Positions 25,682 through 33,645 of a stretch of DNA of 64,000 nt are shown piece after piece; positions within the stretch are counted from its first letter, which is position 1; each line of letters starts with the position of its first letter. The stretch lies in the NCBI RefSeq assembly GCF_010548305.1, contig NZ_JAAGLV010000022.1:1-64000 (forward strand). The letters run 5' to 3'. The stretch is from Streptomyces sp. SID13031 (GTDB taxonomy: Bacteria > Actinomycetota > Actinomycetes > Propionibacteriales > Kribbellaceae). A model generated the notes under the pieces. That model had not been told where the DNA came from. It worked only from the letters and a program-made list of their open reading frames with translations, and did no database searches. The translations under genes and the position numbers were made by a program.

Positions 25682-26497
25682 TCAGAGGCGCGAGAGCCAG
25701 TCGTACCAGGCGTCCATACCGGTGCCCTTGGTCGCGGACACCTGCAGGATCTGCGCGTCGGGCTTGATCTGCGCGATCAGCCGCAGGCACAGCTCGACAT
25801 CGAAGTCGACGTACGGGAGCAGGTCGATCTTGTTCAGCAGGACGAGGTCGGCGGTGCGGAACATATACGGGTACTTCGCGGGCTTGTCGGCTCCTTCGGT
25901 GACCGAGATGATCACCACCCGCGCCGCCTCGCCGAGATCGAAGAGCGCCGGGCAGACGAGGTTGCCGACGTTCTCGACGAACACGAGCGACCCGTCGGGC
26001 GGTGCGAGCTCGGCCAGCCCGGAGGACATCATCTGCGCGTCCAGATGACAGCCGGCGCCGGTGTTGATCTGTACGACCTTGGTGCCGGTCGCGCGAATGC
26101 GCTCGGCGTCGTACAGGGTCTCCTGATCGCCCTCGATCACCAGCGACCGGCGGCGCGAACCGATCGCGCGGATGGTGTGCTCGAGCAGCGTCGTCTTGCC
26201 GGAGCCCGGCGAGCTCATCAGGTTGATCGCGGCGATGCCACGCTCCTGCAGGCGATGCCGGTTGGCCGCCGCGAGCCCGTCGTTCTTGGCCAGGATCTCC
26301 TGCTCCAGCAACACAGTCCTGGTCTGAGTGGCGTCAGCCGTCAGCACGACCTCCTCCGAATGCCCATGCCCGTGTCCGTGACCATGCTCATCGCCGTGAC
26401 CGTGCCCATGACCGGTGGAGTCGTGATCGTGATCGTGGACGACGGTCAGCCGCGTCCCGCCGTCGCCGGGCTGCCCGCATCCGCAGGTGCTGCACAT
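25682..26497 (-). CDS. hypB: Hydrogenase nickel incorporation GTPase HypB
   Basis: This 271-aa GTPase delivers nickel to the hydrogenase large subunit with HypA. The N-terminal MCSTCGCGQP holds the CxxCxC nickel site. A His-rich stretch follows (HDHDHDSTGHGHGHGDEHGHGHGHGH, about 20-45) that probably stores Ni or Zn. The G domain has SSPGSGKTTLLE (P-loop) and NKIDL. It is placed one base after hypA. This pair is separated from hypFCDE by the protease and GT87 genes. Confidence 0.95.
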   Translation of the reverse strand: MCSTCGCGQPGDGGTRLTVVHDHDHDSTGHGHGHGDEHGHGHGHGHSEEVVLTADATQTRTVLLEQEILAKNDGLAAANRHRLQERGIAAINLMSSPGSGKTTLLEHTIRAIGSRRRSLVIEGDQETLYDAERIRATGTKVVQINTGAGCHLDAQMMSSGLAELAPPDGSLVFVENVGNLVCPALFDLGEAARVVIISVTEGADKPAKYPYMFRTADLVLLNKIDLLPYVDFDVELCLRLIAQIKPDAQILQVSATKGTGMDAWYDWLSRL

Positions 26498-26498
26498 G

Positions 26499-26828
26499 TC
26501 ATCGCACCTCCACCGAGATGATTCTCAGTTGCTGGCCGCTGAGAATGTCGAGATCCGCACTGCCACACGGGCACAGCATGATGGGCTCGTCGAGGGCGAA
26601 CTCCTCACCGCACTTTCGACAGTACGCCCGCCCCGGCGGCTCGTCGATGTCCAGCCGGGCATCCTGCAACCCGGTCCCGTCGGCCACGATCTCGAAGCAG
26701 AACCGCACCGAGTCGGCCACCAGCCCCGACAGCTTGCCGATCTCCAGGCGCACCGCCGCGATCGGTCCGTCGCCGACCTTCTCGACGATCGCATCGACCA
26801 CGCTCTCCGTAATGGCGAGCTCATGCAC
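26499..26828 (-). CDS. hypA: Hydrogenase nickel metallochaperone HypA
   Basis: The 109-aa protein starts VHELAITESVVDAI at GTG 26828; His2 and Glu3 after the initiator are the nickel ligands of HypA. The zinc-ribbon motif is CRKCGEEF...CPCGSADL (CxxC/CxCG). GGGAGG sits directly before the GTG. An extension upstream to 26876 would bury the N-terminal nickel site and is rejected. Confidence 0.93.
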   Translation of the reverse strand: MHELAITESVVDAIVEKVGDGPIAAVRLEIGKLSGLVADSVRFCFEIVADGTGLQDARLDIDEPPGRAYCRKCGEEFALDEPIMLCPCGSADLDILSGQQLRIISVEVR

Positions 26829-26890
26829 CCTCCCGACGCTAAACACCCCCCGGAACCGCCGCAAGCCGACAGCCAACTATTCGTCCCAAG

Positions 26891-26955
26891 CGACCTTGTG
26901 CACCACGTGAGCATCCCGGAGCCACCGGAACGCTCAGCTGGTGCACAAAGTGGTC
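26891..26955. repeat. TTGTGCAC hairpin repeat, copy 2
   Basis: TTGTGCACCA (26896-26905) pairs with TGGTGCACAA (26939-26948), and TGAGC/GCTCA form an inner stem. The left arm is nearly the same as copy 1 at 23160 over about 25 bases. It sits between the Gly-rich membrane protein gene stop and hypA, both on the minus strand, where a terminator or processing hairpin would make sense. Confidence 0.75.
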
Positions 26956-27026
26956 GGTGGGAGGGGAAAGAGAAACCACCGGAGGCCTGGGGCGTCCGGT
27001 GGTTGGGTTGGGGTGGTGCTGGCGGG

Positions 27027-27869
27027 TTAGAAGTCGCCGCCGAAGTCCCAGCCGCCGCCGTCTCCGCCGCCGCTGAAGTCGCCGTCGCCGGAGAAGTCGC
27101 CTGAGCCGCCGTCTCCGCCGCCATCGCCTCCGCCGTCACCGCCGCCGTCGTTCTGGCCGGCGTCGTAGCCGGCTGCGTAGTCGCCGTAGCCGCCGCCGGC
27201 GAACATGCCGCCGAGCATGGTGCCGATGAACATGCCGGTCATCACGCCGCCGAGGCCGCCGAACATGCCCTGGGCGTAGGGGGAGTAGGCCGGGCCGGCC
27301 TCCCAGTACGGGACGCGCTGCGGGCCGACCATGACCTTGCGGACGTCGGGCTCGGCTCCTGCGCGGACCCGCTCGGCGTCAGCCGCACAGGCCGGCACCT
27401 CGCGCGGCGCGCCACCGACCGGCGACCACGTCACGTCGACGACCGACGGGCCGTGCTGCGGGTTGAAGAAGCAGGACGGGCGGCGCTGCGGCAGCGGCTC
27501 GCCGTTGACCCGGGAGCGGACGCAGGCCATCGCGTACCGGCCGTCCTCGAGGATCTCGATCACGTGCTTGATCTGCTCGGCCTCGGTGACCGCGCCGACC
27601 GCCTGCTTGGCCGACTCGTACGAGTCCAGGGCGCGCTGGTAGTCCTGCCGGGCGCCGTCGCCGAGGTCCTTGCCGACCATGTCCAGGTCAAGGTCCTGCA
27701 GCTCTTCGCCGAACTTGGTGATGTCCTCGTCGGCGGTCCGCTTCACCGACTCCAGCTCGCCAGCGGTGATCTCGTGCTGCTTGCGGTTCTGCAGCTGCGT
27801 TCGCTGGTACGAGCGATACGCCAGGACGGCGACCACGATGATCGCGATCACAAGAATGGTGGTGAACAT
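27027..27869 (-). CDS. Membrane-anchored protein with Gly/Asp-rich tail
   Basis: A 280-aa protein with an N-terminal transmembrane helix (MFTTILVIAIIVVAVLAYR), a charged helical region (about 30-110), a middle domain with CVRSRVNG...RRPSCFFNPQHGPS that recalls small Cys-containing beta modules, a hydrophobic Gly-rich segment (GGLGGVMTGMFIGTMLGGMF) and a low-complexity tail of GGGDGGG and FSGDGDF repeats. I do not recognise a function. Similar Gly-rich tails occur in actinobacterial envelope proteins. Confidence 0.75.
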   Translation of the reverse strand: MFTTILVIAIIVVAVLAYRSYQRTQLQNRKQHEITAGELESVKRTADEDITKFGEELQDLDLDMVGKDLGDGARQDYQRALDSYESAKQAVGAVTEAEQIKHVIEILEDGRYAMACVRSRVNGEPLPQRRPSCFFNPQHGPSVVDVTWSPVGGAPREVPACAADAERVRAGAEPDVRKVMVGPQRVPYWEAGPAYSPYAQGMFGGLGGVMTGMFIGTMLGGMFAGGGYGDYAAGYDAGQNDGGGDGGGDGGGDGGSGDFSGDGDFSGGGDGGGWDFGGDF

Positions 27870-27951
27870 GTCGGGCCTTCCTCGACGAGTGTTGCGTCGA
27901 GCCTACCGGGCGGTCGAATCCGACCGAAATCTCCTGAGAATCTGCTGAAAA

Positions 27952-28506
27952 TCAACGCGTTCGAGGGTCCTCGTACCGCCTGCGCATAGCTTCCGGGGCA
28001 GCCGGTCCGGCGGTGAAGACGAAGCCGGGCCCGTCGATCCGCCGCCCGCTCGACCGGTCCACCACGACCGGCTCGACCTCGTCGCCGGTGCCGGCGTCGA
28101 CCAGGATCATCGTCCGTTCCTCAGGCGCCAGCCGCTCGTTGCCCCACGCCGCCAGGGTGACGATCACCGGCCGCAGCGACCGCCCGAGCTCGGTCAGCAC
28201 GTACTCGTACCGCGGTGGCTTCTCCTGGTACTGCGTACGTTCCAGCAGCCCGTCGTCGACCAGCGTCTTCAACCGTGTGGTCAGCATGCTGGACGAGATC
28301 CGCAGGTCGCGCTGGAACTCGTCGAACCGGGTGTAGCCGTCGAAGGCGTCGTGCAGGATCAGCAGCGTCCACCACTCTCCTACGTGCCGCACGGTCGTCG
28401 ACAGCGGGCAGGACAGGTCTTCGGCCCGGAACCGGCCCACACCACTCACCGCCGCCTCCCAGGACCGAGCGACTTCGATAGTCGCTTCGATTTCAGCAGT
28501 AATCAT
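27952..28506 (-). CDS. HxlR-family winged-helix regulator
   Basis: The 184-aa product has the HxlR core after a 30-residue lead: CPLSTTVRHVGEWWTLLILHDAFDGYTRFDEFQRDLRISSSMLTTRLKTLVDDGLLERTQY (about 33-95), including the N-terminal Cys used for redox or aldehyde sensing in some members. A C-terminal extension of about 55 residues follows. ATG 28506 is preferred. It diverges from the secreted amidase gene, with 94 bp between the starts. Confidence 0.85.
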   Translation of the reverse strand: MITAEIEATIEVARSWEAAVSGVGRFRAEDLSCPLSTTVRHVGEWWTLLILHDAFDGYTRFDEFQRDLRISSSMLTTRLKTLVDDGLLERTQYQEKPPRYEYVLTELGRSLRPVIVTLAAWGNERLAPEERTMILVDAGTGDEVEPVVVDRSSGRRIDGPGFVFTAGPAAPEAMRRRYEDPRTR

Positions 28507-28600
28507 ACCGACGCCACGCAGGGTGACGAAAATGCCGGGCAGGCGGTCACGCAGTGCGCATAATCGATTACTGCTGTCCCGTCTAGCAGAAGGCTGTCCG

Positions 28601-30211
28601 ATGAGCAAGACCTTCTCGGCACGACTGGCGCTGACCGCGGTGACAGGCCTCGCCCTGTTCGTACCGCTCGCGCCCGCACCCAGCCAGGCCACTGACCACT
28701 ACACCCCCGGCCGGCAGCCGACCGCCGACCCGGACTACGTCGAGCTTCCCTTGCAGCAGAGCGGGAAGTACTCGATCGCCGAGGCCCAGCAGACCAAACC
28801 CTTCGGCCTGGTCGGCGTCACCTGGCCCTATCGCACGAGCTCCGCCCAGGTGCAGCTCAAGGTCCGCGTCCAGCGCGACGCCCAGTGGTCCGACTGGGAG
28901 GCGTTGCCGGTCGAGGACGACCACGGTCCGGCGACCGCGACCACCGAGGGCAACGAGCGCTCCGGCACCGAGCCGTATTGGGTCGGCAACGCCACGGGCA
29001 TCCAGACCTCGCTGACGACGACAGACGGTACGACCGTCACGGACGCCAAGGTCGTGCTGATCAACCCCGGCGTACGAGCGACCGACGCCGAGCCGCCGAC
29101 GACGCCGACGGCCCCGGACCCGATCGAAGCGGACGGCTTCAAGGCGCCGTACCCGATGCCGGCCATGGTGAGCCGACACGCCTGGGGTGCCGATGAGCGG
29201 CTCCGGGCGCACAACGGCAAGTCCTGCGTGAAGCCGAAGTACACGGGCACCGTGCAGGCGGCCTTCGTCCATCACACCGCCGATCGCAACGACTACACCC
29301 GCACGCAGGTGCCGGCGATGGTCCGCAGCATGTACGCGTACCACGTGAAGAGCCGTGGCTGGTGCGATCTGGGCTACAACTTCCTCGTCGACCGCTTCGG
29401 CCGTGCCTTCGAGGGCCGGTACGGCGGTGCGCAGTTCCCCGTGCTTGGGGCGCACACCGGGTCGTACAACGCCAGCTCGTTCGGCGTCTCGCTGATCGGC
29501 AACTTCGACACCGTCGTACCGCCGAAGGCGATGCTGGAGATGACGGCCCGGATCATCGCCTGGAAGCTGGACGCCAACTACCGGTCGCCGTTGACAACGG
29601 TCGTGCTGGGCGGCAGCAAGCTGCACACAGTCTCCGGCCATCGCGACACCAAGGCGACCGCGTGCCCGGGCAAGAACCTCTACTCCAAACTTCCTTGGCT
29701 GAAGCAACGAGTCAATGTCTTGATGGGCAAGAGCGTGTACACCGAGATCTACCGGCTGGCCAAGGGCCTCGGCGGATTCCGGGTGACCGGGCAACCATTC
29801 TGGGGTGAGCACCGGACGAAGGCCGGCCGGGCCACCTACTTCGGCCGGCGCGACATCTACTGGTCGCCGCCCAGCAGCGCGCACTCGGTCATGGGCCTGT
29901 TCCGGACCCGCTATCGCCAGCTCGGCCCCGACGGAATGATGGGTCTGCCGACGACCGAGTACCGGGTCGGCAAGGTCTCCGGCAGCATGGTGCAGAACTT
30001 CCAGAAGGGCGGCCTGTACTGGTCGAAGCGCACCGGGATGCGCCCGGTCGCCGGGCTGATCTACCGCAAGTACACGGCGCTCGGTGCCGAACACTCGCGC
30101 CTCGGTCTGCCGATCACGGACCTATACCAGGTGAAGGGCGGCCTGCGGCAGCAGTTCCAGCGCGGAAAGCTCACCTACCACAACCGCCAGCACAAGGTGT
30201 ACATCTCATGA
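28601..30211 (+). CDS. Secreted N-acetylmuramoyl-L-alanine amidase (PGRP domain) with LGFP-type repeats
   Basis: A 536-aa exported protein. The signal peptide (about 1-30, ...APAPSQA) is followed by a beta-rich domain, then a PGRP/Amidase_2 domain (about 190-370) with zinc-ligand His in FVHHTADRND and HTVSGHRDTKATACPGKNLY. The C-terminal part has LGFP-like repeats (YRQLGPDGMMGLPTTEYRVG, YTALGAEHSRLGLPITDLYQ), which bind the cell envelope. It cleaves the peptide from N-acetylmuramic acid. The stop overlaps the next start (ATGA), so it is co-expressed with the SpoIID/LytB protein. Confidence 0.92.
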   Translation: MSKTFSARLALTAVTGLALFVPLAPAPSQATDHYTPGRQPTADPDYVELPLQQSGKYSIAEAQQTKPFGLVGVTWPYRTSSAQVQLKVRVQRDAQWSDWEALPVEDDHGPATATTEGNERSGTEPYWVGNATGIQTSLTTTDGTTVTDAKVVLINPGVRATDAEPPTTPTAPDPIEADGFKAPYPMPAMVSRHAWGADERLRAHNGKSCVKPKYTGTVQAAFVHHTADRNDYTRTQVPAMVRSMYAYHVKSRGWCDLGYNFLVDRFGRAFEGRYGGAQFPVLGAHTGSYNASSFGVSLIGNFDTVVPPKAMLEMTARIIAWKLDANYRSPLTTVVLGGSKLHTVSGHRDTKATACPGKNLYSKLPWLKQRVNVLMGKSVYTEIYRLAKGLGGFRVTGQPFWGEHRTKAGRATYFGRRDIYWSPPSSAHSVMGLFRTRYRQLGPDGMMGLPTTEYRVGKVSGSMVQNFQKGGLYWSKRTGMRPVAGLIYRKYTALGAEHSRLGLPITDLYQVKGGLRQQFQRGKLTYHNRQHKVYIS

Positions 30212-31422
30212 AGCGTTTGCTTGTTGCCGCGGTCATCGGTTCGACGTTGCTCAGCGCAACTGCTCAGGCAGTACCTCCGCCCGAACCCGAGGCAGTCCAG
30301 TCGATCACCGGACGCGGCTTCGGTCACGGCCGTGGCATGTCGCAGTACGGTGCTCAGGGCGCGGCGCTGGCCGGCCGGTCCGCCAAGTCGATCCTGGACT
30401 TCTACTACCCCGGTACGACCGTGGGCAAGGCGACCGGGACCATCCGGATCCGGATCTCCGCCGACACCACCGACGGCATTCGCGTTGCCGCGGTCAACAA
30501 GTTGCGGCTGCGCGACCTGAAGACCGGCAAGGTCACCACGTTGCCTACGGCATCGACCCGGAACCAGTGGTCGATCGACCCGGCCGGCGAACACGGCGCC
30601 AAGGTCAGCTCGTACAACACCAAGACGAAGAAGTGGACGCTCTGGAAGACGCTGACCGGGATGGGGCAGTTCGAAGGCCCGACGGTCATCTCGCTCATCC
30701 TGCCGAGTGGGGCCGTCGTCCGTTATCGCGGCGTCGTCAGGCCCGCCGATCTGTCCGGCGCCCACTTCGACACCGTCAACGTGCTCTCACTGGAGCTCTA
30801 CCTGCGTGGCGTCGTCCCGCGGGAGGCGGTCACTACCTGGCGACCGGCCGCGCTCCAGGTGCAGTCCGTCGCCGCGCGCACCTACTCCGTCTTCCATCGG
30901 AGCCGGGCCACCAAGCGGGCCTACGATCTGTGTGACACCACCTCCTGCCAGGTCTATGGCGGCTACGACTCCGAGGCCAAGTCGGCCACCGCGGCGATCA
31001 CTGCGACGGCCGGTCAGATCAGGCTGTACAAGGGCAAGCCGATCATGGCGGAGTTCTCGTCCTCGAACGGAGGAGCCACCGCCAACGGCCCGGTGGCCTA
31101 CCAGTTGATGAAAGCCGACAGTTGGGACGCCTACCCAGGCAACAAGAACCCGAATGTCACCTGGACGGTGACCAGGACCAGCGCGCAACTCCAAGCGGCG
31201 TTCGGCGTCGGCACCCTGCGCAGTGTGCGGGTGCGGACCCGGACCGGTATCGGCCCGTCCGGCGGCCGGGTGGCCACGGTCGCGGCGGTCGGCTCGAAGG
31301 GGAGTGTCGTGCTCACTGGCGATCAGGTCCGGCTGCGGCTGCACCTGCGGTCCGCGTGGTTCGCCTTCGCCGGTGTCCAGCCGGTCGCGCTTGGTATGCC
31401 AACTGACGGCCAGCCGGGCTGA
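30208..31422 (+). CDS. Secreted SpoIID/LytB-domain protein
   Basis: The 404-aa product has a signal peptide (MKRLLVAAVIGSTLLSATAQA) and the SpoIID fold: GRGFGHGRGMSQYGAQGAA (about 35-53), then LSLELYLRGVVPREAVTTWRPAALQVQSVAARTY (about 190-225) with the catalytic-type Glu, and DTTSCQVYGG. In Bacillus, SpoIID is a lytic transglycosylase on denuded glycan, the substrate left by amidases. The coupling to an amidase gene upstream fits that pathway; no sporulation is implied. Confidence 0.9.
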   Translation: MKRLLVAAVIGSTLLSATAQAVPPPEPEAVQSITGRGFGHGRGMSQYGAQGAALAGRSAKSILDFYYPGTTVGKATGTIRIRISADTTDGIRVAAVNKLRLRDLKTGKVTTLPTASTRNQWSIDPAGEHGAKVSSYNTKTKKWTLWKTLTGMGQFEGPTVISLILPSGAVVRYRGVVRPADLSGAHFDTVNVLSLELYLRGVVPREAVTTWRPAALQVQSVAARTYSVFHRSRATKRAYDLCDTTSCQVYGGYDSEAKSATAAITATAGQIRLYKGKPIMAEFSSSNGGATANGPVAYQLMKADSWDAYPGNKNPNVTWTVTRTSAQLQAAFGVGTLRSVRVRTRTGIGPSGGRVATVAAVGSKGSVVLTGDQVRLRLHLRSAWFAFAGVQPVALGMPTDGQPG

Positions 31423-31466
31423 TGACGCCGAAGCATTGACGCCGAATCCCTTGGCCAGCTACAACG

Positions 31467-31480
31467 TGACATCGATGTCA
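31467..31480. promoter_or_regulatory. LacI-type operator upstream of the GH76 gene
   Basis: TGACATCGATGTCA is a perfect 14-bp palindrome with the central CG of LacI/GalR-family operators. It lies 29 bp before the GH76 start, over the likely transcription start. No lacI gene lies in the window, so the regulator is elsewhere. Confidence 0.7.
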
Positions 31481-31509
31481 ATCGCTGCCGCCCCAGGAGG
31501 AGCAGGTCG

Positions 31510-32691
31510 ATGCGCAGAAAATTTGGTATACCAACTCAACGGATCGCCGGTGGCTTGCTCGCGGTCGGGATGCTGGCCGCGCTGCACACGCCGGCCGCGG
31601 ATGCGAAGGCCGACGGCGTGACCGGCGGCACCCACTCGCCGGCGGCCCGCGCCCAGGCGTCGTACCAGGCCCTGAACAAGTACTTCGACACCGGACAGCA
31701 AGGGCTGCTGCTGGAGGAGTACCCGAACGAACAGCAGAACCCGTACTCCTACATCTGGCCGTACTCGCAGGCCGCCGTCGCCGCCGAGAACCTGGCCGGT
31801 ATCCCCGGCTCCGGACGCAAGGCCGACCAGGAGGCCCAGCGCCGGCTGGACGCGTACCAGCCCTACTGGAACGCAACGACCACGCCCAAGGGGTACGACT
31901 CGTACCTGCGACCGCCGCTCGGCCAGGGTGGCGACAAGTTCTACGACGACAACGAGTGGATCGGGCTGAACCTGATCCAGCACTACCAGCGGACTGGTGA
32001 CCGCTCGTCGCTCGCGCGGGCGAAGGAGATCTTCGCGCTCGTCATCCACGGCTGGGACACCGACCCGGCACACCCGTGCGCGGGCGGTACCTTCTGGACC
32101 CAGGCGCCGTGGAGCCAGGACCGCAACACCATCTCCAACGGCCCGGGTGCCGAGCTCGGCGCCCACCTGTACCTGCTCACGCGCGACAAGTCGTACCTGA
32201 CCTGGGCGAAGAAGATGTACACCTGGGCGCAGGACTGCATGCTCGCCCCGAACGGCCTGTACTGGGACCACATCGATCTGGCCGGTAACGTCGAGAAGAC
32301 CCAGTGGAGCTACAACCAGGGCGTCATGCTCGGCGCCGGAGCTTTGTTGTACAAGGCAACGCATGACAAGCAGTACCTGACGGACGCCAAGGCGCTCGCG
32401 AAGGTGTCACTGGCCTTCTACGGCGCCGAGGACCGGCTGTGGAAGCAGCCGACCAGGTTCAACGCGATCTACTTCAAGAACCTGCTGATCCTCGACTCCG
32501 TGTCCCACGACCGCGGCTACACCAAGGTCATCCAGGCCTACTCCGACCGGGCATGGAAAGAGACCCGCGATCCTGCCACGGGCCTCTTCCACTTCGCTGA
32601 CGGGCCGGTCCAGTTGCTGGAGCAGTCCGGCATGGTCCAGATCGACGCCTTGCTGGCCTGGCCGCGCAGCAAGTACGACGAACTGGCGTAG
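31510..32691 (+). CDS. Secreted glycoside hydrolase family 76 (alpha-1,6-mannanase-like)
   Basis: The 393-aa protein begins with a signal peptide (about 1-32, ending PAADAKA). The (alpha/alpha)6-barrel features of GH76 are visible: PYSYIWPYSQA, YDDNEWIGLNLIQHYQ with the paired catalytic Asp (about 138-139), and TQWSYNQGVMLGAGALLY. It probably cleaves alpha-1,6-mannan from fungi or from actinobacterial lipomannan. GGAGGAGCAGGTCG provides the ribosome site before ATG 31510. Confidence 0.9.
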   Translation: MRRKFGIPTQRIAGGLLAVGMLAALHTPAADAKADGVTGGTHSPAARAQASYQALNKYFDTGQQGLLLEEYPNEQQNPYSYIWPYSQAAVAAENLAGIPGSGRKADQEAQRRLDAYQPYWNATTTPKGYDSYLRPPLGQGGDKFYDDNEWIGLNLIQHYQRTGDRSSLARAKEIFALVIHGWDTDPAHPCAGGTFWTQAPWSQDRNTISNGPGAELGAHLYLLTRDKSYLTWAKKMYTWAQDCMLAPNGLYWDHIDLAGNVEKTQWSYNQGVMLGAGALLYKATHDKQYLTDAKALAKVSLAFYGAEDRLWKQPTRFNAIYFKNLLILDSVSHDRGYTKVIQAYSDRAWKETRDPATGLFHFADGPVQLLEQSGMVQIDALLAWPRSKYDELA

Positions 32692-32694
32692 TAC

Positions 32695-33573
32695 CTAGCT
32701 GGCCGCGGTGGCGGTCTTGATCTTGACCTCGGTGGCGGGCTTACCGTCGGTAGGCCCGCCCTCGGGGATCACGCCGGCCTTGGCGACCTTGTCGATCGTC
32801 TCCAGGCTCGCCTTGTCGAGGGTGCCGAAGGCCGTGTACGACGGCGGCAGCTCGGCGTTGCCGTAGACGATGAAGAACTGGCTGCCGTTGGTGTTGGGGC
32901 CCGAGTTCGCCATCGCGAGGATGCCGCGGCCGTACTTGAGCTCGGGGTACACCTCGTCCTTGAAGCTGTAGCCGGGGCCGCCGCTACCGGTACCGGTCGG
33001 GTCGCCGCACTGCAGCACCTGCAGCCCGTCGCCGACGGTGAGCCGGTGGCAGATGGTGTTGTCGAAGTACTTCTGGCCGACCAGGCTGAGGAAGCTCTTC
33101 ACCGTGCAGGGCGCCAGCGCGCTGTCCAGGGTCAGGTGCAGGTCGCCGACCGAAGTGGCCAGCGTGGCGGGCTTGGTGCCGCTGGCCTTGACCTTGCCGT
33201 TGGCCGGAGCGTCGACCTTCTTGCTGGCCGCCTCGGCGGCCTTGGTGTAGCTGCAGTCCACCTCCGCCGCGAGCGGCTTCGCCCGCTTCGGCGCTGCCGC
33301 GATCGCGGTCGGGATGGATACCGGCTTGTTCTCCGCGCCGGTCGGTGCCGACGGGGTGTCTCCGGTCGACGGGGTGCTGCCCGCCGCCGGGGTGTCGTTG
33401 CCGGAGTTCTGGGCGACCGCCACCACGACGCCGCCGATCACCACGACCACCGCGACGATCGCGCCGATCGTGACCCCCAGCATCCGCCGCTGCTTGGCCC
33501 GTTCAGCCTGCCGCTCGGCCTGACGCTGCGCCTTGCGCTGGGCCAGCTGATGTTCGTGGGTCTTCCTGGACAT
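32695..33573 (-). CDS. Membrane-anchored cyclophilin-type peptidyl-prolyl isomerase
   Basis: A 292-aa protein with a charged N-terminal coil (HEHQLAQRKAQRQAERQAERAKQRR), one transmembrane helix (about 32-54), a Thr/Pro-rich linker and an outward-facing cyclophilin domain (about 125-285: FDNTICHRLTVGDGLQVLQCGDPTGTGSGGPGY, GILAMANSGPNTNGSQFFIVY). It should assist folding of exported proteins. Convergent with the GH76 gene, with 3 bp between the stops. Confidence 0.92.
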   Translation of the reverse strand: MSRKTHEHQLAQRKAQRQAERQAERAKQRRMLGVTIGAIVAVVVVIGGVVVAVAQNSGNDTPAAGSTPSTGDTPSAPTGAENKPVSIPTAIAAAPKRAKPLAAEVDCSYTKAAEAASKKVDAPANGKVKASGTKPATLATSVGDLHLTLDSALAPCTVKSFLSLVGQKYFDNTICHRLTVGDGLQVLQCGDPTGTGSGGPGYSFKDEVYPELKYGRGILAMANSGPNTNGSQFFIVYGNAELPPSYTAFGTLDKASLETIDKVAKAGVIPEGGPTDGKPATEVKIKTATAAS

Positions 33574-33645
33574 GCAGAGTTCTCCTCACACCTCGCGGCA
33601 ATCCTGCAGGGAAGCTACCGGTAAATGCTGAGAAACGGCTGTGTT

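Noticed and set aside
26360..26440. Apparent short tandem DNA repeat at the hypB 5' end
   Set aside because: It simply encodes the His/Gly/Asp-rich metal-storage stretch of HypB.
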